A DNA stretch of 64,000 nucleotides, from assembly GCA_028289605.1 (NCBI GenBank), contig JANQON010000002.1, positions 62,001 through 126,000 on the forward strand, written 5' to 3'. The notes below the pieces were generated by a model. The model was given only the letters and a program-made list of their open reading frames with translations, did no database searches and had not been told where the DNA came from. Shown one piece after another: positions 36,722-45,278 of this stretch. This DNA is from Hyphococcus sp. (GTDB lineage Bacteria; Pseudomonadota; Alphaproteobacteria; Caulobacterales; Parvularculaceae). The translations under genes and the position numbers were made by a program. Positions within the stretch are counted from its first letter, which is position 1. Each line of letters starts with the position of its first letter.

Positions 36722-37795
36722 GTGATGAGCGATCGGATTGAGTACGAGATATCGATTGCCGGCCGACAGGCGGGCCATCGCCATCCGCCGCTTTTCTGGC
36801 CGGATATTGATATTTATTTCCGCCGCGATGAAAAGCTTGCGTTGTCGTTGATAGACCAGCTCGCTGACGCCGGATGCGCTTTCCTCAAGGCCGCGGTGCT
36901 GCAACGACCGGACCTTTGTCTGCCGGAAGCAGGCGATATTGAGTTCTACGACCATCTTGCGGGAAAGACTGTTTCGCGGGATTACCGCTCGATTATTGAA
37001 TCGCACTGCGTTCCTTTGCCCGCGATGAGGCGGTTGCTGGTTGCAGCGCGTAATCGCGGCATGAGTATCGTGCTCAGCGTTTATGATGCGGAAGGTCTCG
37101 CCTTTGCGATAGATGAGGGCGCCGCCGCGATCAAAATTCCGTCGTCGAACATAACCCATCATTCGCTCATTAAATCCGCCGCGCGGACGGCGCCGGCGCT
37201 TGTGCTGGACACCGGCCGCAGCACCTTTGAAGAAATCGATCGCGCGGTCGCTTGGGCGAAAGCGTCGGGCGCAGAAGGGAAGCTGTTGGTTCAGCACTCC
37301 CCGCCCGGACCGCCGGCGCCGGCGCGTGAGTTTCGCATGGGGTATCTCAGGCGATTTACCGAATCGTATGGCTGTCCTGTCGGTCTTTCAGATCACCATG
37401 CGGGTCTCGACATGGCGGCGGTGGGCGTTGCCCTGGGGGCGTGTGTCTTTGAAAAGGGCGTCGTGGCTTCGAAGTGCGAAGCAGGGCTCGATATCGCTCA
37501 TGCCTTGCCTGTCGAGGCCGCCGGCGATGCGCTGCGCAAATTGCACGATGCCTGGGAATCCCTCGGCAATGCGCCGCGTGTTGAAAGCGGCGGCGTGGAT
37601 CGCATGGGTTGTATTGCAGCTCGCGCTCTTTCCGCCGGAACGAAGCTCGCTCGCGATGACATTTCCTTCGCGTTTCCCGCGAAAGGGGTTGGCGCTGAAC
37701 GGATCGAGGATCTGATCGGAGCGCCGCTGCAGACTGATTTAAAAGCCGGAGAGCCCATTTCCGAGCGCGATCTGGCGGGCGACGTTAGTCAATGA
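36722..37795 (+). CDS. Divergent NeuB-like protein lacking a metal-binding histidine
   Basis: This 357-residue protein has the NeuB architecture: a TIM-barrel with IKIPSSNITHHSLI and VGLSDHHAGLD, then a C-terminal SAF domain (RMGCIAARALSAGTKLARDD). The first metal His is kept (H225), but the second, in EKHF of true synthases, is replaced (EKGVV, Gly at 246) and the GPDH motif is missing. It either uses a different substrate, performs another aldol-type reaction, or has a non-catalytic role. GTG 36722 or ATG 36725 could start it; AAAGG lies upstream. Its stop overlaps the kinase gene as ATGA. Confidence 0.75.
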   Translation: MMSDRIEYEISIAGRQAGHRHPPLFWPDIDIYFRRDEKLALSLIDQLADAGCAFLKAAVLQRPDLCLPEAGDIEFYDHLAGKTVSRDYRSIIESHCVPLPAMRRLLVAARNRGMSIVLSVYDAEGLAFAIDEGAAAIKIPSSNITHHSLIKSAARTAPALVLDTGRSTFEEIDRAVAWAKASGAEGKLLVQHSPPGPPAPAREFRMGYLRRFTESYGCPVGLSDHHAGLDMAAVGVALGACVFEKGVVASKCEAGLDIAHALPVEAAGDALRKLHDAWESLGNAPRVESGGVDRMGCIAARALSAGTKLARDDISFAFPAKGVGAERIEDLIGAPLQTDLKAGEPISERDLAGDVSQ

Positions 37796-38793
37796 GGGCG
37801 CCGGCGCATACAGGGATTTCGCCTGGGCGTTTTGCCTGGGCGCCGCTCAACGATCGCCAGCGGGCGCAGTTTGCGCCGCTCGTCACAGGTGCGCGTGCGT
37901 CTATCGAAAAATCTTCGCGGAACGAATCCGGCGACCTGCCGGCGTATTTGCGCGTGCTTGATGACGACGGCGTCCCTTCGGCGTTTGTGAAGACTGCGCC
38001 GGCTTCCCTGAAAGCGACGTTTGTTCGCGAGGGGCGCCTTGCTGAACACCTGCATTCGAAAGGCCTGCGAGCGCCGCGAGTCCGAAAGGTCATCGCGCTC
38101 GACAATCAGATCATTGCGGCCGTTTATGACTGGATCGACGGGACTCATCCGACCGCCCAGAACGCCGATTTTGAGCGGCTCGGCGCGGGCGTCGCGTCCC
38201 TCCAGCGGGCCCTCGCAACGGTCAGAGACGACTTTGACATAGCCGGTGCGACCGCCGCGCGGCTGCGTTCGTTGCTCGGGTTCGCCGCAAGCGATCGCGC
38301 GCGCTTGCGGTGGGCTAAGGATCCGTATGCGGATTTTGCGGCGCTTGCCACGGAGTGGTTTGTATCGTTGACCCCGTCCATGGCGGTGGGAGCCGGGCCG
38401 TGCCATGGCGATCTTAATCCCGGGAATCTGTTGGTCGATGATGAAGGGCGTCTGACTTTTTTGGATCTCGAAGATGCGCTTCGTTTTGATGTCTGGCGCG
38501 GTCTTGATCTGGCGAAGGTCGCGGAACGTCTTATTTTGCCCGAAGCTGTACAAAATGGCGACGCATGGGGAGAAGACGCCGTTAAAGCGCTGGCGTTGGG
38601 CTACGGCGCGGATGCGTCGGCGCAAGGCCCGCGTGCAGAAGACGCGCTGCGCTGGCATATCGGACTCGCGGTTCAGCTTATTGGGAGACATTACCCCCTT
38701 GGCGGCTCTGTTGCGTTGCCTGAGCTAGGAAAGTTTAAAAATATCGCCGATTCGTTATCGCGCGCCGGCGCACTCTTAAACTCTGTCGCTTGA
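37792..38793 (+). CDS. Aminoglycoside phosphotransferase-fold kinase
   Basis: This 333-residue protein-kinase-like fold protein of the APH family has the Brenner-type catalytic motif HGDLNPGNLL at 205-214 and the metal-binding LDLEDA at 224-229 (D225). A weaker N-lobe lysine appears in AFVKTAP. Such enzymes phosphorylate small molecules such as choline, sugars or aminoglycosides. As the last gene of an operon with a NeuB-like enzyme and GT-like proteins, it probably phosphorylates a sugar or a polar head group for the glycan. The substrate is unknown. Confidence 0.82.
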   Translation: MRAPAHTGISPGRFAWAPLNDRQRAQFAPLVTGARASIEKSSRNESGDLPAYLRVLDDDGVPSAFVKTAPASLKATFVREGRLAEHLHSKGLRAPRVRKVIALDNQIIAAVYDWIDGTHPTAQNADFERLGAGVASLQRALATVRDDFDIAGATAARLRSLLGFAASDRARLRWAKDPYADFAALATEWFVSLTPSMAVGAGPCHGDLNPGNLLVDDEGRLTFLDLEDALRFDVWRGLDLAKVAERLILPEAVQNGDAWGEDAVKALALGYGADASAQGPRAEDALRWHIGLAVQLIGRHYPLGGSVALPELGKFKNIADSLSRAGALLNSVA

Positions 38794-38805
38794 GGCGGAC
38801 GCGTT

Positions 38806-40530
38806 TTATTCAGCTGCTTGAATGGCGAGATCTTCCCGTTCGCCGCCGCCAGGCGGAACGACCGGATAGCGTTTTTCATCGAGTCCATTGTGCGCAGGAC
38901 GCTCGCCGGCGAGAACGGCAGCGTAGAGTCTGCGTAGTTTTGCTCCCTGCGCCTCCCACCCATACGCCGCCTGGGCCGCTCTTAACCGTTCTCCGTCCAT
39001 CGTATAGCGATCGCAATTTTCGTAGACGCGCATGAGTGCATCAGCTGTGGCGCGCACGCTCCAGGAATCGAATGGCTCTCCGCAACCGAGCTCGGTGACA
39101 AAGCGCGTCGCGTCGGTGAGGTTCGACACCGCCAGCGGCACGCCCGCCAGCGCATATTCAAAAAGCTTGTTGGGCATGGAATACTCAATGTTGAGGCAGC
39201 GCGCGGGCATTGAATAGACGCCGATGTCGGCGGCGTGGATGTAGCTTAAGAGTTCTTTGTACGGTACGGGGTCGAGAATATGAACACGATCCGCCACGTG
39301 ATATTTTTGAGCCCAGTTCGTAATTTGATCGCGCGATGCAGGCGTCGTGATCGACAAGAGCGCGAGATGCATGTCCGGAGTTTGCGCCAGCGCTTGGATT
39401 AGATGATCAACCCGATGGTCGTGCCTGTGAATATCATAGACCTTGCCGACAAACAGGGCGAGCGGCGTCGCCGGACCGACGCCGGCGGCCACCCTGACAT
39501 TGCGAAAAGGCGGCTGATAGAAGCCCTCCGTGACCGGAGAGTTATAAATCAGTTCAACATGGCGCAGATTTAGCAGCCGCGACATTTCCGCTGCGATGGA
39601 ATCGCTCACCGTGATGACGCCGTCCACGTCTTTGATAAATCGTTCTTCTTCGTCGATGATGACTGAACGCTGCTCGTCAGTGAGGCGATGGCTGCGATGA
39701 CGTTCAAATTCATGAGCGTCATAAATCGCTTTCGCACTGTTTTCTTTCGCGGTCTTCACCGCGGCCCGCAGCATGTAAAGGTCATGGGCGTGGACAATAT
39801 CGGGTTTAGCGGCGCGGACCGCGTCCCGGCTCTCGAGGTAATATAAGAAAAAATTCGCTTTCGCTCGGCGTCGATTCGCCATGCCGACCACTTTGGCCTG
39901 AAGCCGCGCGCGAAGCGGCGCCGGCAAAAGCCGCCGGAAAATGCGGTAAAGGCGAACGGGCGCGGCCGCCAGTTTGGAAAAGTCGATCCTGAATAGCGCC
40001 GCTTTCGATACGACCCAGAGCGCCCTGAACAAAACTGACCAGCCAACCCACTTCAACGTCCGTATCATCCTATCGGGCTGGTTGCGCCCCATCAGTGCGC
40101 GGTTACCGTCGGCGCGCAAGCCAAATCGATGAAGCCGAGCAGCCCACTTGTTTCTTTTTGTCTGTGCAATCGGGACGGGACCCGTAAATACGGCGCTTTC
40201 TGCTTTTAAAATTTTCGGCGCCGGCGGCGCGGCGGCGAATTTCAAGTCAGCCGCGTCCCAAAGGGCGGCAAGTGCAACCGCGTGGAGTCTGTCGCGCAGT
40301 GAAAGCTCAACTGCGTCAGCGGCAAACGCCCGAAGCTCTTTGGCGTCCTTGATTTGCGGGGTAATAAGAATTTCGACGCCGTCAAGCAGCTGTTGTTCGG
40401 TTTGGACGTGCGCGGGAGAGCGGCCGATCATTGTCACCCGATAGCCGGCCTCAACCAGTGCGATGGCCTCTTTGTGTGCGCGAACGTCGTTTCCATCGTT
40501 CACAACAAGCATTACGGCATTTTTGGACAT
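38806..40530 (-). CDS. Glycosyltransferase family 4 protein
   Basis: This 574-residue GT-B glycosyltransferase has the N-terminal VMLVVNDGNDVRAHKEAIALVEAG, a central DIVHAHDLYMLRAAVKTAK with an additional linker between 150 and 230, and the C-terminal nucleotide-sugar-binding pattern (FVGKVYDIHRHDHRVDHLIQ, YIHAADIGVYSM, FEYALAGVPLAVSNL). ATG 40530 has GGAG upstream; nine residues before it were not counted. It is convergent with the kinase gene and presumably adds a hexose to the surface glycan. Confidence 0.85.
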   Translation of the reverse strand: MSKNAVMLVVNDGNDVRAHKEAIALVEAGYRVTMIGRSPAHVQTEQQLLDGVEILITPQIKDAKELRAFAADAVELSLRDRLHAVALAALWDAADLKFAAAPPAPKILKAESAVFTGPVPIAQTKRNKWAARLHRFGLRADGNRALMGRNQPDRMIRTLKWVGWSVLFRALWVVSKAALFRIDFSKLAAAPVRLYRIFRRLLPAPLRARLQAKVVGMANRRRAKANFFLYYLESRDAVRAAKPDIVHAHDLYMLRAAVKTAKENSAKAIYDAHEFERHRSHRLTDEQRSVIIDEEERFIKDVDGVITVSDSIAAEMSRLLNLRHVELIYNSPVTEGFYQPPFRNVRVAAGVGPATPLALFVGKVYDIHRHDHRVDHLIQALAQTPDMHLALLSITTPASRDQITNWAQKYHVADRVHILDPVPYKELLSYIHAADIGVYSMPARCLNIEYSMPNKLFEYALAGVPLAVSNLTDATRFVTELGCGEPFDSWSVRATADALMRVYENCDRYTMDGERLRAAQAAYGWEAQGAKLRRLYAAVLAGERPAHNGLDEKRYPVVPPGGGEREDLAIQAAE

Positions 40531-40819
40531 CTGCTTACAACTCCGTGCCCGCCCCAAAGCGAAGCTGCTTAATCAACGCTGCTTGGAACGCGAGTCGCGA
40601 TTCGACGGCAATGCAACCCGCGCCAGCTCGCCGACTCCCCTTGGCGACGCGTCATAGCGCAGCCACACGACCCTCTCAACCCGGAGGCGCGTCAATTTTC
40701 GGCTTTTGTGAGCCGCAGCGAGAGTGTTTACGGATATGATGCGACTGGCGTAAGAATCCTTCCGCCTGAGTGGCCTGAGACATGTGACAGGTCCCCCGTA
40801 TTGTGCAAGGGAAGCAAGC

Positions 40820-43519
40820 ATGCCATCGAGCAGAAACGTCCAGATTTCGCAGGAGCCTGCCAGTGAGTCTTATCTGGAAGGCCTTGCCGCCCGCACGCTG
40901 TCGCATGGCGGGGAGTTAGCGATTGCGAAGTCTCTGTCCGAAGAAGAGCCGGCGAACGATGTTGAGGCGGCGATCCTGGCGGGCGCAAAGCACGGAATCA
41001 GATTCGCGGGTTCGTCGTCGCTCAGCTTGAAATACGGAAAACTCAAAGAAGCCATAGAGTCGTCATTGCCAGAACAGGCTAGCTCGTATCATCGAGACTT
41101 TGTCGCCGCCGCTTGCCGGTTTGCAAGACTCAATCGGGTCGAACAACTCGTCTTTCTGACATGGGCGGCCCCGGACGACCCCTTTTCTGTAGAAAAAGCG
41201 CTTCGGCTCCCAAACGACGAAATCGATCTTGATTGGCTTCAAAAGCTGCGAGGTGCGCTTTGGCCTGAGGCTCCCCGGCGCGAGCAGGCGGCTCGCGTCG
41301 GAGAGTTGATCAAAAATACAAACGATGAGGTGTTTCACGCAATTCTGGAAGGCGTAACATCGGTCATCAGGTTCCAAGGCTTGCCGCTTTCAAGCGATAA
41401 GAACCGGCAGGCGTTGTCTATGATCAATGCGTGCTTTCGGAAGGGCGCCGCCCTTCGCCCATCTTTGGCGCGTGATATCATTGTCGCTTTTGCTGATCTT
41501 TCCGAAGAGGCCAGTCGCGCAATTCGCGACTTCGCGGTTCCAGAAAACGGTGCTTTGTTTCCGGCGGATTTAGAGCAAGAAACTTCCATGCCTGAAGGTC
41601 TTGAAAGCCTGTTCTTCGCACGGCCGTTTGACGTCGTGACAGGGCGGCCGGAGGTCACAAAAGACGGTTACTTCATCGTAGTGTCGACTGCCGAAGAACT
41701 TCTTCGCGCAATGGATTTTGCGACCTCGCGACAAGCAGAAGGCAAAACCGGCTCCCTGATCGTGCTAGGAGAGGATTGGCTTACTGAGGCGCATCGAGCG
41801 CGCGCTTCGGATGCGTTTGCGCAAGTAATTCCGTGCATCGCAGATGTTAACTGGTACCTTGAAGACCCTAGGATTAGGCGGAAGTTCGACGAAGACAACG
41901 ATGGGATCTGCGCGCATGTTGCCGAAGCGTTGAAGAGTGTTCGGTTAGAAAGCAGGGCGACAACCGCCTATTTTTCGTATAACGCGACCTATGCGCTTTT
42001 TTGGTCTTACGCCGGCGCCCTTGCGATCTGGCGTGCGATCATAGCGGCAAACACGCTACCCCAACAACTGATTTTCATGGACTTTGAGAAAGCAAGCAAT
42101 TTCGTTGAAAAAGTCACTGGCGGCGGCAGGCGCCGCAGTCGAGCAACGGATACGCCAAACGGCGTCCTATTTCTTGGTGCAGCGCCGTCGGCCGCCAACG
42201 GAACGAACGTCCAAAACATGCGAAAGTACAAGAAATTCCGAAATAGTCGCGACAACACAGCGGCCGTCGCAACCAAAAAGCAAGCGCCTGCGAAATCTGT
42301 CCCGCCAGATTTGATTGTTCCCGATGCGCACAAATCTCAATGCATCGCAATTCTGTTTCATCCCAATGACGCGCAATATTGTTTTGCCGCCCGAGCGATG
42401 GCTGCAGTTCTTCCTGCTGACCAGCGCGTTCTACTCTCATCGCGGCCGTTAACCGATCTGGAGGCGAAACGCATGGGCGGGATCACGATGACGCCGCTTG
42501 ATTCAATTGCCGATCCTCTTGACGGAAATGTAATCGAGGAAGCTGAGGAATTTTACGCGCAACTGACCAAGCATAAATCTCTGGATGAATTCCTTCTGAA
42601 CGAAAACGTTCGCGCAAATGGAAGAAATTTCTCACGGCTTGCAGAAAATCTTGTTACCTTCGTGCGGCAGCGTGAAATATCACATGCCCTGTTTCTCCCG
42701 GAACGTCCGGGAATTATGAAGCTTGCGCTTAGTGCGTTTGAAACGGCTGGAGTGTTCTGCGTGAATGTTGAATCCTCGATATTCGGCGATGAACCCGTGT
42801 TGGGGAATTTTCTCGCGCATCGTCACTTTGTTGTCGACCCGTATCAGAAAGAGAACCTCCGGCGGTTTCACAGCGTCGCGCGCAACAAGATATCGGTAGC
42901 CGGCCCAGTTCATGATTTCGCACGCGGCCATATGCCGAAGGGGCGCATTCCGGAAGAGATATTCAATGCGCGCCGGCGCGTGCTGCTCTGCACGCAGAGC
43001 GACAATCTTGACAAAAACCTGCGTCTTGTCGAGGCGTCGATTTCCGCATTTGACGCATCCGGCTTTTCGGCATTGGATGGGGCGGAGTTTGTAATTCGCC
43101 CGCACCCTAGTGAGTCAGAAGCGCGGCGCGCGAGCTATCTTTCCCTTGCCGCCGCCGCTGGGCGGTCCGATGTGAGGCTGTGCGAAGCCAAAACATTTAT
43201 GGGCGCCGTCGCCGAGGCGCGTTTTGTCATTAGTCGCTTTTCAACGGTGCTCTATGACGCGCGCAACGACTTTGCAGCACCCATTGCAGTAAACCTGTCG
43301 GAAGACCCGACCTCCATCGACTTCATCGGTTCCGGCGTTTGCCTGGGCGCCAAGACGGAGGCGGCGCTGACAGCTCATCTCGACCCGGCCCGCGCGGCCG
43401 AAACGCTTTTCGCCGAAAACGCAATCCGCGAAAAGCTGAAATCCGGAATTGACGACCCCGTTCGCCAAATCCTCCGCACGATCGGCGTTCAGGTTGCTCA
43501 TCACCGCGACGCGGTTTGA
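40820..43519 (+). CDS. Large protein with C-terminal HP-motif GT-B-like domain
   Basis: This 899-residue protein is of a kind I do not recognise. The first about 500 residues are helical, without motifs, and include a hydrophobic patch near 395-420. A low-complexity basic linker (RKYKKFRNSRDNTAAVATKKQ) separates them from a C-terminal GT-B-like domain (about 505-899). That domain has FVIRPHPSE (H762) and, about 45 residues later, FVISRFSTVLYDA, the HP and S/T motifs shared by four other proteins here. Start ATG 40820, with AGGGAAG upstream. Possibly a bifunctional glycan transferase. No signal peptide. Confidence 0.6.
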   Translation: MPSSRNVQISQEPASESYLEGLAARTLSHGGELAIAKSLSEEEPANDVEAAILAGAKHGIRFAGSSSLSLKYGKLKEAIESSLPEQASSYHRDFVAAACRFARLNRVEQLVFLTWAAPDDPFSVEKALRLPNDEIDLDWLQKLRGALWPEAPRREQAARVGELIKNTNDEVFHAILEGVTSVIRFQGLPLSSDKNRQALSMINACFRKGAALRPSLARDIIVAFADLSEEASRAIRDFAVPENGALFPADLEQETSMPEGLESLFFARPFDVVTGRPEVTKDGYFIVVSTAEELLRAMDFATSRQAEGKTGSLIVLGEDWLTEAHRARASDAFAQVIPCIADVNWYLEDPRIRRKFDEDNDGICAHVAEALKSVRLESRATTAYFSYNATYALFWSYAGALAIWRAIIAANTLPQQLIFMDFEKASNFVEKVTGGGRRRSRATDTPNGVLFLGAAPSAANGTNVQNMRKYKKFRNSRDNTAAVATKKQAPAKSVPPDLIVPDAHKSQCIAILFHPNDAQYCFAARAMAAVLPADQRVLLSSRPLTDLEAKRMGGITMTPLDSIADPLDGNVIEEAEEFYAQLTKHKSLDEFLLNENVRANGRNFSRLAENLVTFVRQREISHALFLPERPGIMKLALSAFETAGVFCVNVESSIFGDEPVLGNFLAHRHFVVDPYQKENLRRFHSVARNKISVAGPVHDFARGHMPKGRIPEEIFNARRRVLLCTQSDNLDKNLRLVEASISAFDASGFSALDGAEFVIRPHPSESEARRASYLSLAAAAGRSDVRLCEAKTFMGAVAEARFVISRFSTVLYDARNDFAAPIAVNLSEDPTSIDFIGSGVCLGAKTEAALTAHLDPARAAETLFAENAIREKLKSGIDDPVRQILRTIGVQVAHHRDAV

Positions 43520-43568
43520 CGCCGGTCTCGCTTTCGCTAAATCCGCAACCAATACTCGAACACATCAG

Positions 43569-45221
43569 ATGACTGATACAACAATTGATTTAGACCTTTC
43601 CATGCAGGCCTGGGCGCGGCTGTTCGAAGCATTTAATACGTCCCCTGAGCGCTATCCTGTCGCCAGCTGGCGCTACGAGGCGCTGGACATTTGGCCGATC
43701 CTGAAAACCCAATTTATGCTGCGCGCCTGCAATCTTTTTCACGCGGGAAAATCGCAATTCTTGATTTCCGCTGAAGACATTGGGAGAGAGGAGAATCGCT
43801 TCTCGACAGGCGCAAGCCCGGCTGATGTTCGGCGCGCGCGGGCGGCGCGCCCGGCTGCGTCGCCAAAAAACGCGGTTCCAGCAGGGCTCGGTCGTGTCGC
43901 GAAGTCGTTTCGTCCGCTGGCTTGCGATGTTGTGTTCTGGAGCGCCGACATTGCGCGTATTGATATCGGCGAATTCGGCTTTGCGCCGTTGATTGATCCG
44001 TTCCGCGCGGTGCTGGAGGAAGCACAGATCCGCACCGCCGCGCTGGTTGTCGATATCGACAGAAATGACCCTGTCTTGAAGCAAGCGCTTGCCGGCGGCG
44101 CCTATGGGTTTCGTGAGGAGTTCGGCAAACTCCGCACCACATACGCTGATGATGAACTGATCAATTTCGATGCGTTTGACGGTTTTGCGGAGTGGTTCGC
44201 CGAAATGGACGCCGTTTGGCCGGTTGCGAGGCTCCACAGCAGAGCGCAGATGACCGCAGTGATCAAACAAACTCAGTCATGCTATCAAATCCTGCTCGAT
44301 TATTATCGTGCGCAGGCGCTAAAGGGCGTTGCATTGTTTGCGTTTTACGGCCTTATCGGCCACGCCAGCGCGGCCGCCTGCCGCGACATCGGGATACCCT
44401 GCATCGATATCCAACATGGCGTTGCAGGACGCGGCCATGAGTCCTATCATTGGCCCAACAGTCCAGCGGGCGGATACAATACTCTGCCGACGCACTTTCT
44501 GACTTGGGGCGAAGCAGAAAGAGAATCAATCACTGAACATTCTGACACGGACGGACCGCAAGCGCTCATGGTTGGGCACGCCTGGCGTCTCGCAGAGCAG
44601 ATGCTCGGGCTTGATCCTGCGCCGATCGCTTTCAACAAATCCCGTTTTAATTCGGTGAAGAAGTCTTACGGTGAAAGCGCCAAGCGGATCAAGAATCACC
44701 TATCGACAGGTAGCGACGCCAAGCGCAACATAATTGTCTCGCTCTTTTCCGATCAGCCTGTCGATTGGTTGCGCGCGGTAATAGAAGCGTCGCCCCAGGA
44801 ATGGCGTTTTCACATTCGTCTGCATCCGGGAGAAGCGAAACGCGAGGGTGCGATTGCGGCGCGCGAGGCGGCGTTTGCAGGGCTGAATGCGGAAGTTGCG
44901 GCGGCGACATCGGCGACGATCCCAGAAATCATGCCGCACATGAACGCCCATCTCACAAAGTATTCATCGACGGTTCTGGATGCGCTCGCATATGGCGTGC
45001 CGTCCATTTGCTTCTCACAAAGCGCAAGTTGGTTTTATCCGCAGGACAAATACCCGAGCGTTACAACAGTCGAGGACGACGCCGACGCTATCGTCGCTGC
45101 GCTGTCAGCCCACTTCGAAAACCCGACGGCGGAGCCAACCCCTGGCGCGTTATCGCTCAGGGATCTGCAGCAGGTTCTGTTCGATATCCTCGGCGAACAG
45201 CCGGACTATGGGCGTCTTTAG
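43569..45221 (+). CDS. GT-B-like protein with QHG and HP motifs
   Basis: This 550-residue protein has its recognisable part in the second half: CIDIQHGVAGRGHESY, FLTWGEAERE, FHIRLHPGE (H419) and HLTKYSSTVLDALAYGVPSI, which follows the QHG, HP and S/T arrangement of CDP-glycerol and sialyl-type glycan transferases. The first 200 residues are unfamiliar. ATG 43569 was chosen because the frame before it overlaps the 899-residue gene. It is probably in the same operon as that gene (about 50 bases apart). Function inferred only. Confidence 0.65.
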   Translation: MTDTTIDLDLSMQAWARLFEAFNTSPERYPVASWRYEALDIWPILKTQFMLRACNLFHAGKSQFLISAEDIGREENRFSTGASPADVRRARAARPAASPKNAVPAGLGRVAKSFRPLACDVVFWSADIARIDIGEFGFAPLIDPFRAVLEEAQIRTAALVVDIDRNDPVLKQALAGGAYGFREEFGKLRTTYADDELINFDAFDGFAEWFAEMDAVWPVARLHSRAQMTAVIKQTQSCYQILLDYYRAQALKGVALFAFYGLIGHASAAACRDIGIPCIDIQHGVAGRGHESYHWPNSPAGGYNTLPTHFLTWGEAERESITEHSDTDGPQALMVGHAWRLAEQMLGLDPAPIAFNKSRFNSVKKSYGESAKRIKNHLSTGSDAKRNIIVSLFSDQPVDWLRAVIEASPQEWRFHIRLHPGEAKREGAIAAREAAFAGLNAEVAAATSATIPEIMPHMNAHLTKYSSTVLDALAYGVPSICFSQSASWFYPQDKYPSVTTVEDDADAIVAALSAHFENPTAEPTPGALSLRDLQQVLFDILGEQPDYGRL

Positions 45222-45278
45222 AGCCTGTGGCGCGGGGCGTAGGTTGTGCAGACTGGCGATGTTAGTGGATGAAAGCCT

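Noticed and set aside
36125-37297. A 390-codon minus-strand frame opposite the methyltransferase and NeuB-like genes
   Set aside because: It is antisense to motif-bearing genes that overlap in a clear operon.
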